Source of the DNA: Diplonema papillatum
Lineage: Eukaryota > Euglenozoa > Diplonemea > Diplonemida > Diplonemidae
DNA: 64,000 nucleotides
Reading direction: 5' to 3'
NCBI GenBank assembly: GCA_030068145.1
Contig: JAPJBO010000670.1
Location: forward strand, 1-64,000
The notes under the pieces are model-generated. The model was given only the letters and a program-made list of their open reading frames with translations. It did no database searches and had not been told where the DNA came from. Positions 17,233-26,674 of this stretch are shown here, piece after piece; the stretch's first letter is position 1, and each line of letters starts with the position of its first letter. A program made the position numbers and the translations under genes.

Positions 17233-17713
17233 ATGGGCCTGTTCAGCCGATCCCCACACCAGGGCTCGTCGATGCCACAAACGGTCTTTTCACACTACTT
17301 CAAGTTCAAGCCGGACGACCTCGTGGCTCGGAAGGTGTTCAGAGGGATCAAGTGGGCCAGGGGGGAAGGTGTGCAGCCCTTAGACATGCTGCCGTACCTC
17401 CCAGGAGGGTCACCAGCCGGGTTCGACCTTGACACATGGGGCTCAATGGCTGACTCGCCGGCGGTGTTTACCCCCTGTTTAATATTTGAAAGTTCGTCGT
17501 CACTCTATCAACGCGGAAGGGACTCACCTCATCCGCGCATCAGCACCAACTCATCTCTCACTCCGGACGCTGCGTATTGCAGCGCCGACTGTCGGCTTCT
17601 GGTCCGCCGGAGTCAAGTTCCAGCTCCGAGGCGTGCTGAGGAGGTATGAGTTCGCCGAGCGCGCCCTCGGCGCCTTACCGGTGGACAGGGACATGTCCCA
17701 GATCACGACGAAA
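17233..17713 (+). pseudogene. Possible decayed gene, two overlapping frames
   Basis: One frame (17233 onward) reads as plausible protein up to about 17475 (VFSHYFKFKPDDLVARKVF…GGSPAGFDLDTWGSM). The sense then seems to pass to another frame, open from about 17486 to the stop at 17716 (RHSINAEGTHLIRAS…VKFQLRGVLRRYEF). This suggests one frameshift or a small intron near 17475. I do not recognise the family. Confidence 0.25.
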
Positions 17714-17761
17714 TAACCGCGGCACTTCCTGCACACTGACACCGGTTCGGAGGCCCAGCGC

Positions 17762-18226
17762 ATGCGCCTGGATTTCTTGATCCGCTGGGAAAGAGAGGTC
17801 CTCGCAACTTCCGCCGCATGGGCCCACATTGGCCTTCCAGACGAGATGCGGGATCTGGGTATCCAGGGCGCCGACGCCCTGCTGCCTCACCTCAAGTACG
17901 GCAGCGAATTTCTTGACCAGCTGGAAAGAGACGTCCTTGCAACTTCCGCTGGTCTGCGCGACGTGGACCCCCCGGTACGAGATGCCGCGGGATCTGGGTA
18001 CCTGGGGCGCCACCTGCTGCATCACCTCAGGACGGGCTGCCCAGTATCGGAGTTAGTGGGTACGTCACCCACTCGCCTGGCCCGCCCGGTCAGTCCGAGA
18101 TCACCAAAGAAGACCTGCTGCACCGCCAACCCGACGTCCTGGCAAGGTCGAGGCAGGTCATCCGTGCCGACCGGATCTGATCTCGGCGTGGGGACAACGA
18201 CGTCGCCCCGGGCAACGCGTGCGTGA
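17762..18226 (+). CDS. Hypothetical protein, 154 aa, with a 46-residue tandem duplication
   Basis: Unrecognised ORF. Residues 3-48 and 49-94 are two diverged copies of one unit, each starting LDFLIRWEREVLATSA or FLDQLERDVLATSA and ending in an LLPHL or LLHHL motif. The DNA repeats are 17769-17906 and 17907-18046. The C-terminal part is low-complexity (Ser/Thr/Arg/Pro) and may be non-coding. It could be the remnant of a longer repeat protein. Confidence 0.35.
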   Translation: MRLDFLIRWEREVLATSAAWAHIGLPDEMRDLGIQGADALLPHLKYGSEFLDQLERDVLATSAGLRDVDPPVRDAAGSGYLGRHLLHHLRTGCPVSELVGTSPTRLARPVSPRSPKKTCCTANPTSWQGRGRSSVPTGSDLGVGTTTSPRATRA

Positions 18227-18514
18227 CAAGGTCCCGGGAATAACATCGCGGCCCTGCCCACGCAAGCTCCTACACGCTTGGGGCGGGACTCCCCATCCGG
18301 GGCATCCTGCACTGCAGAAGGGGGGAAGTCGACCAGCGTGTTGTTGACGCAGCAATAGCGAAGTGCGCTAGGGCCGACCGCTGGCTGGTCCTGGCAGCGC
18401 TTCAGTCCCCTGATGTCGCGAAGGAGACGCGGTTGCTAGCTCCCGTTCGGGGCTTCCTCCCCGCCCTCCTTCGTTCGGGCGCTGCGCCAAAGGTCCATTG
18501 GGATAAGAGCCATT

Positions 18515-18834
18515 GGGACAATCCAATAGACACGTGAGCTGAATGGCGCGGTCGGCCAGCAAACGCAAGCTTGCTCGCCGCCAGCTGAGCTCCGTCTGTT
18601 AGACTCACAGCCACGGTTGCGCACCTGCCGCCTCCGTCGCTTAGTCAGTCCCGCACAGGCCGCCCCTGCTAGCAGCGGCTGCGCCGTCGGCTCTGTCCCA
18701 CAGCTTTAGCAGGCCAGCTAAGGACCGTAACCACGTATTCTGTTTGGGCGAACGCGGCATTAAATGTACGTTAAATGCGCGGGACGAGTGGGAGCAACGG
18801 CTCCGAGTGACCCCTCGAAGGAGCGGAATTTAAT
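18515..18834 (+). repeat. 320-bp direct repeat, left copy
   Basis: Nearly identical to 20033-20352, with a constant offset of 1,518 bp. It has no TG…CA termini and I found no clear target-site duplication, so an LTR identity is not supported by the ends. Confidence 0.9.
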
Positions 18835-20032
18835 GGGAATTTAATGCCAGCTAATTTCGTGCAAAGCGCCGGCAGAGAACGAAACCACCGAACAGGACAC
18901 GCATTTTCTTCCCACCCGCCCGCCCCAGAAAATAGACGGGGGGTAGCCCACTTGAAGGGTTCCTTCTCGGCCAACGAGTCGCGAGGTAAAGGTATGTTGT
19001 GGGCCTTCGGGAGCACGCGTTCCCAGCGGCACGCTATGCGAGCGCCTTCCGAGGCACGGGTTCGGTATCGTCTCCGAAGGAACGGACGGCTGCACGCTGA
19101 AGCGCTCCCTCCATGCGCGAGATATGCACCTCGCTCCCTCCAAGCGCTATAATTAATGTACCCCGCGAACGCCTCCAGCCTCCGAGCTGTCATCGGATAC
19201 GGCGGATGCCCGCTCGCACCACTCCCTGTGGACCACGTGCCTGACTCGACCTGTACGTCCTCTCGATCCTCCTGGTCGTGTACAGAGGCCTCACGTGGGC
19301 ACGTCGGTACGGTCCGCAAGGGGGCTCGAGCGCGAGTCTCACGACTGCTGAGTTTGGACGGTAGGCGCGTATTCGTGTCGGGCCCTGCAGCTGCTAGGGG
19401 AGCACCGCTCCTGGGGGCCTCCAGCCTGCGAGCGATAAGGACAGTGGACGGTGTCCAAGACACAAGGCAAGTGATGCAGACGCCTACATTTGAGGGGGTC
19501 GGTCTGGTCCCGCCCGTTGCATGAGAGGCAGTGTCCTGCCTAAACATTGAACTAAGACTTTTCCCCCTGCGCCACCCGGAGGCGCCCGAAGGTTTGCCGG
19601 GCAAAGTCGTGGTCTTCGCTGCTGAAAGGTGTGGCGGCCGGCGCCTGCCTTGCCAGTGTGTCAAGTATACTTCTTTCAGGGAGGCCCTTGGCACTGCGGA
19701 GAAGCCAGGGGTCCTGTCGTGCCTCAACGAGAGCCGCCCCTCGGGAGGAGTAGAGCGGCCTTCGTCAGCCGCGCCGGGATAGGGGCTGCTGTCCCCTCCT
19801 CAAGACGAGCATGGACTGCGAGTGAAAAGATGGGCGATTGGTCAGCGGACACCATGGTCACCTACTACGGGGACAAGGTCCTCGGGGGCTGTGTCGAGGC
19901 GGGTCATTTTTCTTTCTCTAGCCCACATGTACACTGCGATTCAAAGCGGGCTGACCGGTGAGTAGGTCTGCCGCTCTGCGATGCTCGGACGATGAGGTTG
20001 CGGTCCCTGGCTTGCTAGGGCCGACTCGGCGA
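18835..20032. other. 1.2-kb unique segment between the 320-bp direct repeats
   Basis: It begins with the 76-bp segment shared with 14619-14694. It has several overlapping short ORFs on both strands but none with a recognisable domain. If the repeats are terminal repeats, this is a short non-autonomous internal region. Confidence 0.5.
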
Positions 20033-20352
20033 GGGACAATCCAATAGACACGTGAGCTGAATGGCGCGGTCGGCCAGCAAACGCAAGCTTGCTCGCCGCC
20101 AGCTGAGCTCCGTCTGTTAGACTCACAGCCACGGTTGCGCACCTGCCGCCTCCGTCGCTTAGTCAGTCCCGCACAGGCCGCCCCTGCTAGCAGCGGCTGC
20201 GCCGTCGGCTCTGTCCCACAGCTTTAGCAGGCCAGCTAAGGACCGTAACCACGTATTCTGTTTGGGCGAACGCGGCATTAAATGTACGTTAAATGCGCGG
20301 GACGAGTGGGAGCAACGGCTCCGAGTGACCCCTCGAAGGAGCGGAATTTAAT
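20033..20352 (+). repeat. 320-bp direct repeat, right copy
   Basis: Partner of 18515-18834. The copies match to the same end (…GCGGAATTTAAT) and then diverge. Confidence 0.9.
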
Positions 20353-20430
20353 TTGAAAAAATGGACGTTTCAAGGCAACCCTTGGGTCAAACTCAAAAGG
20401 GGTTCCGTCGGTCAAAAACAGGAACCGAGA

Positions 20431-20472
20431 TGCGCATTTGAAAGATTTCGTGGCAGATCTTTCAAATGCGCA
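20431..20472 (+). other. Perfect 16-bp stem hairpin
   Basis: The arms TGCGCATTTGAAAGAT (20431-20446) and ATCTTTCAAATGCGCA (20457-20472) enclose a 10-nt loop. It lies about 200 bp downstream of the host gene's stop codon (minus strand), so it could be in its 3' UTR or be part of a mobile element. Its function is unknown. Confidence 0.75.
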
Positions 20473-20557
20473 CCTCGACGCTGAATGAATACACGTGGAA
20501 GTGACCCAGGACGGGCACCCGTGGCGTCTTGCAGATACCCGCGAATGAACTTGAATT

Positions 20558-20579
20558 AACTACGCCATATGGCGTAGTT
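20558..20579. other. Perfect 22-bp palindrome
   Basis: AACTACGCCAT followed by its exact complement. It is next to a copy of the TAACCACATACGGAC motif (20580-20595) and may mark an element end. Confidence 0.7.
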
Positions 20580-20672
20580 CGTCCGTATGTGGTTAAACAC
20601 CTATTACTTCGCTCTCTCCCCCCCATCTTCTAGCGCTGGCCATCGCTGACGTGTCTTTTGCGGCGAAAGCGA

Positions 20673-21075
20673 TCAGATCGAATGCGCCCAGTCGATCCTG
20701 CCGACGGAAGTGTTCGCGTTCCACGTGACGTTGGTGCCGAACGAGAACGAGCGCGCCCAGGTGTCGCCGTCTACGGTAGCTGGGCCGGTGGGGGGCCCCA
20801 GTGGACGGTCGTACTCCGGGTGCCAGACAGCCCAATCAGGGTACAGGTACCAGTGCCTGGAGCATCCGAAGTAAGAGTACTCGTTGGCGGCGACTAGGAA
20901 GGCAGCCAGCGAGTTGGTGATGTTCGCGCAGTGGTCGTCAGCCCCGTCTCCGGAGTACCCGGCGTGGGCCTGCACGAGAACGCCCTGCGACGAGTACTGC
21001 TGCAGCTGCATCACTTGCTCGACGCTCGAGTCGAAATCCTCGAGCTGCGTTGCCACCACGCCCGGGACGACGTAC
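20673..21075 (-). CDS. Host gene, exon 2 (C-terminal part) of a secreted glycoside-hydrolase-like protein
   Basis: The last exon of the gene that starts at 32785. A splice acceptor (…CACCGCAG) ends at 21076. Joining its first base to the exon 1 end (…AATAG) keeps the frame and gives VLVTNRYVVPGVVATQLEDF. The exon encodes 133 residues after the split Arg codon, including SSQGVLVQAHAGYSGDG, ANEYSYFGCS, WHPEYDRPLGPP and TNVTWNANTSVGRIDW. I recall this order from a family of secreted eukaryotic proteins in algae and invertebrates, resembling glycoside hydrolases. The substrate is unknown. The exon shows no damage. Confidence 0.75.
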
Positions 21076-21367
21076 CTGCGGTGTTTTTTGAGAGTAAAGG
21101 TTCGCTTGAGAATCCGAATCCTGAAGGGAATGCTTTGTGCGCTTCACTCGGTGACGCGTGACGCTCTTGACTGACTCAGCTGTAAATTTGTTGCATTAGT
21201 GTGTGTGGGCCTTTGAAGCGTGGATGATGCCTCTCGCGCTGCTCCCCTTGAGGTTCCTGGCTCATGCCAAAGCGCCGCCGCCCGGGTTAAGGGGTTGCGG
21301 CATCAGGCGTGGGCCAGGGCCAGGGAGACTGTTCGGAGGGGTCACCACCCACCGTTCGCGGGCTTCG

Positions 21368-22665
21368 TTACTTCACTGCCCCCGGCTCTCCCCGGCCTTC
21401 GTCATCCCGGGGGAGGGTTCCACGGCCATCTCCCCCCGCGTGGGGAATGGACTGGTGCTGTGCCGCGGGTCCTTCCGTGCGTCCTCGCGACGTCGCCGCT
21501 GTCGATGTCACTGCCGCTGTTGCTGCCGCTGCAGCCGCTGTCGGGCGGTTGGTTGACGATCCCGGTCTGCACCCCGCCCGTTGCGCGTCGGCTTTCTTCT
21601 TCTCGGCGTTCGCTAGGACGTCCCAAAGGTGGCGGCTGCCGCCGCCGCGTGCGCGACGGTGCGTCGCCCGGTCGTGTCTTGCCCGTGCCTTCCACTTCTC
21701 GCCGCTGTGTTGCCACCCCCGTGGGTAATGGGCCTGGGGTCGGAAGCTGCCGGTCAGGACACCCGCCTTCTCCCAGTGGCCGCCCTGGTCGCCCCGTCCT
21801 TTGTTCGCCATCTTTTTGGGCACGTGCCGTACGGCGGCGACTTCGAACGCCCGCATCACCGCTTCGAAGGCCTCCCGGTTGTTGATCTGCGGCCGTTTGT
21901 TGAGGCCCTGGAGGATGGGTCCCCCGAGGCTGGTGAGGTGGTTGACGCGCATCTCGAGGGCCGGGTGGACGGCTTTCACGCGCGCAATCTTGCCCAACCT
22001 GCTCAGCGCGGTCCTCATCGCCCACCCTTTCGCGGTCGCCGAGTCGCTGTAGGCCTGTGCCGCCTGTCGCTGTGCGGTGTCCATGGCGCGGTTGGACAGT
22101 TCGTCCGCATCCTTGTTGAGCTCGCGAGGAATGTGCACCGGCTCGATCGTCGTCCGTCGGTCGTGCAGCTTCGCCAACAGGTTCTGCGCCTGGTCGTAGT
22201 ATCGCCGGAGTGTTTCGTTGCACCTCTTCGTGCCCTTTATCTGACCAATGACCAGTTCGCTGTCGCCCTTGACGACGATGGTGCGGGGTGTCGGCGGCAC
22301 GGGGTCCCGCAGCAACCTCGCCAACACGCTGACGAACCCGACGTATTCCGCCACGTTGTTCGTCGCTCTCCCGGCAATGGGCTTCTCAACTTCCCACTGC
22401 TTGACGCCTTTGTCGTAGAAGACCGCCCCGGCTCCCGCGACCGCGCCGTTGGTCCCGTTCCCCCGACTGCCGCCGTCGAAGAACGCCGCCGTCTCCTCTC
22501 CCGGCAGCGTGTCCGCCACGGTCCAGCGCTCCTTCGGCTGCCGCTGCGCGATGTTCTCCTGCCTCCGCTGTGTGCCGGCCGGCGTGAGGGTCAGGCCGCT
22601 GTGCAGCTCAAAATCGACAGCGAGCTCGAAATACGAGATGGAGGCCTCCTTGCCGGTTGCCGGAT
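21368..22665 (-). pseudogene. LINE H pol remainder: RNase H domain after a frameshift and deletion
   Basis: The frame is open from about ISYFELAVDFELHSG (near 22620) through RNase H (FFDGGSRGNG, NNVAEYV, KGDSELV, NKDADELSN) and the LGGPILQGLNKR region to a Ser/Thr/Ala-rich end. Between the RT ORF and this part, a third frame holds NVEPLTKEERQRAQTARHN…. Compared with LINE G, some 250 residues, including the CCHC zinc finger, are missing near 22665. This makes H a non-autonomous fossil. Confidence 0.75.
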
Positions 22666-22771
22666 GCCCTCGTCTTGACCACGTCCTTGTAGCGCATCGT
22701 CCGCCCGGCCTCCCGCAGCTCGTGCTGGAAGTTGTGCCGAGCGGTCTGCGCCCGCTGCCTCTCCTCTTTCG

Positions 22772-25700
22772 TCAGCGGCTCGACATTCTGCATTCGCGCC
22801 GCCGGCCCGTTCCTTCCTGCAGGGTGTCGAACCTGGGCCACGTCCATCCGATGTCTGCGATCGCTCGCTCGAGCAGGAACACTGGCCCCTCCTTGCTTCG
22901 CCCCGGTGCCTCTGGAGCGCCGGGGGGGCGGTCCCGCCTTGCTTGTCGAGCTGCTCGGATGGCAACAACCAGCGGCGCCAAGTGCGACTGCTTCACCATC
23001 TGCTGCGAAAATGTGTTTACCCGCCGATGAATCGCGGCGACACGCGGGTCCAATCTGTGCCCCCGACACAGCGTGTTCAGCACGACGGCATCGCACCTCC
23101 TGTTGCCGCCGGTCCACAGCCCCGCCAGGGTAGCAACTCGCAGGCCTTCCATGTACGTCCCCGCCGGTTGCCACACCGAGACGCCGTACAACGCCTTCGC
23201 TGTGGCCGACGCAGCCACGTAACCTTCCTTCTGGTCCATCGGGATCGGCAGGCTTCTCGCCCTTCTCGCGATGTTCTTCGCGGCCTCGAACCGGGTTTGA
23301 ATCCGCCTGCTGGGGGGCGGCGCACCCTTCCCGACCGTAAACATCGCCCCCAGAACGTCGAAGCTTGTCTTCCGCAGTACCTTGTTGCCCTGCACTGTGA
23401 GCGTTCCCGGAGCGTCCGCGTTCGTGGCGTAAAAGAACGACTTCCCAGCGTTGACGCCCCCATCGGTCGCGTTGGCGAAGTCCGTCGTGACTTCAGCCAC
23501 GGCCTTGAGCCCCCTGAGGGACTCCGACATCGCATGAATGTCGTCCAGGTACGCCATCGCCTGGGCCGGTGTTGTCAACGCCCCCACGGCCCGCACCCAG
23601 ACCGCGATGAGCGCGTTTAGGAACAGCACGCTGAGGGGGCACCCTTGTAAGATGCCATTCGTCGCAACGAAAGGCTCCCCGACTGCCCGCGCCGTCTTGA
23701 AGTGGCGCTGCATGCTTCCGTACACCGCCTTCATCGCCCTCAGTACCCCCGGGTCCAGCCCCATCACCTCCATCAAACGGAACATGATCTCGTGCGGCAG
23801 CCGGTCGAAGCACTTCATGAAGTCGACCGAAAGACCAAACAAGGGTTTGCCACATTCTGCGGCGTGCTCGATGCGGAGACCGATGGCGTACATGACGTCG
23901 TCGGCCCCACGCTTCGGGATGGCTCCCCGCATACCCTCGGGGACCCACGCCAGCATCCACTCCATCAGCATCCGGAGCCGCGTCGCCGCCCACAGCCTGT
24001 AGACCGCGCTCGTGACGGAGATGGGCCGTAGGTCCATTGGTCCGGAGCCGCCCTCGCCCTTTGGGATGAGCGAGACCAGGGCCCTCATGAGCGACTCCGG
24101 CCACTTGCCCGTCTTCTCGACCACTGCAAAAAGTTCCGCGAACCGCCGCAACGCCTCGTCGGGGAGAGCCGCCAGTTCGCGTACCCGCCAGCCCTCCGCG
24201 CCCGGCGCGGTGTTCTTCTTCATCGTTCCAAGCGTCTTCCGCAGGTCGGCCGCCGTTATCGCGTTCAGCTCCACCGCGTTCGCCCGCGGGATGTGAGCCC
24301 GAAAGTCCTTTTCAAACGCCTCCCACTTGGGCGCCGGTGTCTCCTTCCTGCCGTGCCGCTCGTACACTCCGCCCCAGGCGGATGGCCCTCTCAGGAGCTC
24401 GTCCATCTCCTTCGCGTCCCAGGTCACGGAACCGTCTGCTCTCGCGAGGTACTCCACCTGTCTCCGGTCCGCCTGCTTTACCCACGCGAAGATTCTCCCG
24501 GGTGCAACCTTGGCGGCCAGCTGCATGCTCCGGCGCCACTCGTTTATCCGCGTCTCTTTCACGTCGTGCGCCAACTTCTTCTGCGACCCCCGCAGATCTG
24601 CGAGCATCTTCATCATCGTCTCGCCGACTGGCGGGCTCGGTCGACCCCAGACCTCTGCCCAGGCGTCGTCAGCCATCAGCTTCTTCCCGCCCGCCCTCGC
24701 CTTGTCCCATCGCTGCTTCCGAACCAGCTGCGCCTTTAAACCCGTCACGTCCGCAGAGTCGCGCTCAATCGCCTCGATCTGCCGGATCAGCTTCGACGTC
24801 GCTTGCTGGTGCGCGTTCACCGCTCCCCCGTCGAGCGGGTTCGCCGGTGCCGTCACCCGCCTGAGCCGCGGCTTCGTGGTCAGCGCCCTCCCCACGAACT
24901 TCCCGGACGGACCCGGTAGCTCTGGCGCCGCCTCCAACAGGTACGCTTCCGCTGGTTGCGCGGACAGTTGCCACATCGCTTCGACGTCTTCCCTCGCTGC
25001 TGCTTCCATGTGGCGTGCTCGGGTGGGCTCCATCATCTTCGCGCACAGGACGCCTCGCTCTTCAACCGAAAGCATCGATGAGCCAGCGGGGATGGGGGCC
25101 GGTCGCACTACCGTTCCCGTGGTCGCCTGGAGGCGTTGCAGATTGAGGTCCACCACCACGGCGCTGTGTGTGGGCACGCCCGGTACCCGTGTCACCGTCA
25201 CCTGTCGCACGGCGCCTACTGCTGCTGCGTTGGCGAACACCATGTCGATGCGCGTTCCTCCGTCCGCCTGCGAGCAGGTGCTCTCGGGTTGTCGCCCCCG
25301 GCGTTGCGCGTCGAGCAGGGCTGCATCCGTCCAATGCCCCACAGACACTGCCTTCCGCAGTGCCGGCGAGTCTTCGACCGCGGTGTTCCAGTCGCCCATC
25401 ACCAGTACCGGAACGTCTCCCAATCCCGCGGCCACTTCGAAAACAGCCTCCAGAAGTTCTTCCCTCCGTGCCCTTCCTCTCGCATGCGCATACACCGTCA
25501 TCAGGTGTAGCATTCGTTTGCCGTCGCCGTATGGCACTGCCAGGTGTTGCCATCGTCCCGTCTCCCACAGTCGTCGTTCCGCCGCATGTCCCATGGGCGG
25601 CTGCCATACCTTTGTGCTGCGGTCGCGGACATGAAACGCCACGCCGCCCGGGGGAGCTTGCAGCCCTCCGTTCCCCATCCGTTTGAGCGGTAGCGGCTTG

Positions 25701-26674
25701 CCAACGTAGAGCCTGGCTCCGAGCTCTTGCCGGACGAGCGCCGCACTCGCCTTTGCCGACGCCTCGTCCAGCCGGACCTCCTGCAAAGCGACCAAGTCCG
25801 CGTCCAGTCCATGCACATCGAGGTAGTGCCGCCTGTAGGACGTGACGTTGAACGTCGCGACCGTGAGGTTGGACCTCAGATCCGCAAGTTTGTCGCAGGG
25901 TCGCCTTGATCCGGGCGCGCGGGGGCGCGTGTCCTGTTGCCGGGTCTGCGCAGCGACGGGCACGCCGGTTGGTGGGCGGTGGGTCGGTGCGGCCGTGCCA
26001 GCAACCGGGCCGGCATTGACCAAAGCGAGCCGCGCCAAGGGTACCGAGTCGCCTGTCGTCGCCTCCAGCAAGCGCTGGCTCGGCAGCGGCAAGAGCATGG
26101 CGTCGTAATGCTCTGGCCGGTATGTCAAGATGATGGTCGCGGTCGGCGCCGGTTGCCTGCATCCGCGCAGGGTCTCCCGACTCGTCGCGTTCAGCACCCA
26201 GATGTCGCAACGCAGCACCCGCGATGCTGCCCGCAGCGTCAGCTCGTCGCCGTACGTCGCATTTCTTCGCATGGCCTCCAGGTACGCCTGCCACCTGGCC
26301 AACTCTTCCGCCACCGTGAGCTCTCGGTCGTTCGGCCCCGGCTCTACCACCATGTACGGACGGTAGTCAGCCGGGCGCGCCTCCATCTCGTCAACCACCA
26401 TCCGTCGAAGTCGCACAGCATCCACTGTCCCGTGCCGCTGCGCGATGGCCGAGAACTGGCAGTTCCCGTCTCCCGGCACCGGACATGCGCGGCCAAGCAT
26501 CTTGCGCGTCGCAGCTTGAACCCACCGCTCGTTGGCGAGGATGGTCACCGGTCCCCCCCCAACGAGCTTCCTTCCCGTCGTGTCGTAGCCGGCATGTCCC
26601 CCGCCGCCGGCGGAGCGCCTTCCCGACCCGCAGCAGCCGTGTTCCTGCTCCGCCCCGCCAGGGGGGCTCCGCCT
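22772..26674 (-). CDS. LINE H pol, main part: OTU protease, EEP endonuclease, reverse transcriptase
   Basis: Open from the ORF1 stop (26675-26677) in the same frame; the first ATG (KMLGR) comes just before the OTU motif. The OTU domain has PGDGNCQF and YRPEHYDAM. The EEP has TVATFNVTSY, VALQEVRL, MGDWNTAVE, TRIDMVFAN and THSAVVVDL, all catalytic motifs present. The RT has NGILQGCPLS and MAYLDDIHAM. The frame ends at 22772 after GWTWPRFDTL…, where a frameshift occurs. The rest of pol lies in other frames. As written it would make a protein lacking RNase H. Confidence 0.8.
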   Translation of the reverse strand, partial: RRSPPGGAEQEHGCCGSGRRSAGGGGHAGYDTTGRKLVGGGPVTILANERWVQAATRKMLGRACPVPGDGNCQFSAIAQRHGTVDAVRLRRMVVDEMEARPADYRPYMVVEPGPNDRELTVAEELARWQAYLEAMRRNATYGDELTLRAASRVLRCDIWVLNATSRETLRGCRQPAPTATIILTYRPEHYDAMLLPLPSQRLLEATTGDSVPLARLALVNAGPVAGTAAPTHRPPTGVPVAAQTRQQDTRPRAPGSRRPCDKLADLRSNLTVATFNVTSYRRHYLDVHGLDADLVALQEVRLDEASAKASAALVRQELGARLYVGKPLPLKRMGNGGLQAPPGGVAFHVRDRSTKVWQPPMGHAAERRLWETGRWQHLAVPYGDGKRMLHLMTVYAHARGRARREELLEAVFEVAAGLGDVPVLVMGDWNTAVEDSPALRKAVSVGHWTDAALLDAQRRGRQPESTCSQADGGTRIDMVFANAAAVGAVRQVTVTRVPGVPTHSAVVVDLNLQRLQATTGTVVRPAPIPAGSSMLSVEERGVLCAKMMEPTRARHMEAAAREDVEAMWQLSAQPAEAYLLEAAPELPGPSGKFVGRALTTKPRLRRVTAPANPLDGGAVNAHQQATSKLIRQIEAIERDSADVTGLKAQLVRKQRWDKARAGGKKLMADDAWAEVWGRPSPPVGETMMKMLADLRGSQKKLAHDVKETRINEWRRSMQLAAKVAPGRIFAWVKQADRRQVEYLARADGSVTWDAKEMDELLRGPSAWGGVYERHGRKETPAPKWEAFEKDFRAHIPRANAVELNAITAADLRKTLGTMKKNTAPGAEGWRVRELAALPDEALRRFAELFAVVEKTGKWPESLMRALVSLIPKGEGGSGPMDLRPISVTSAVYRLWAATRLRMLMEWMLAWVPEGMRGAIPKRGADDVMYAIGLRIEHAAECGKPLFGLSVDFMKCFDRLPHEIMFRLMEVMGLDPGVLRAMKAVYGSMQRHFKTARAVGEPFVATNGILQGCPLSVLFLNALIAVWVRAVGALTTPAQAMAYLDDIHAMSESLRGLKAVAEVTTDFANATDGGVNAGKSFFYATNADAPGTLTVQGNKVLRKTSFDVLGAMFTVGKGAPPPSRRIQTRFEAAKNIARRARSLPIPMDQKEGYVAASATAKALYGVSVWQPAGTYMEGLRVATLAGLWTGGNRRCDAVVLNTLCRGHRLDPRVAAIHRRVNTFSQQMVKQSHLAPLVVAIRAARQARRDRPPGAPEAPGRSKEGPVFLLERAIADIGWTWPRFDTLQEGTGRRRECRMSSR

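Noticed and set aside
18515-20352. LTR retrotransposon
   Set aside because: The repeats lack TG…CA ends, and no primer site, gag, protease or integrase is visible between them.
22772-26548. LINE H as a CA-targeting family like the others
   Set aside because: Only a 9-bp CA run lies at its 3' end, and no CA tract was found at the 5' side; the evidence is too thin.
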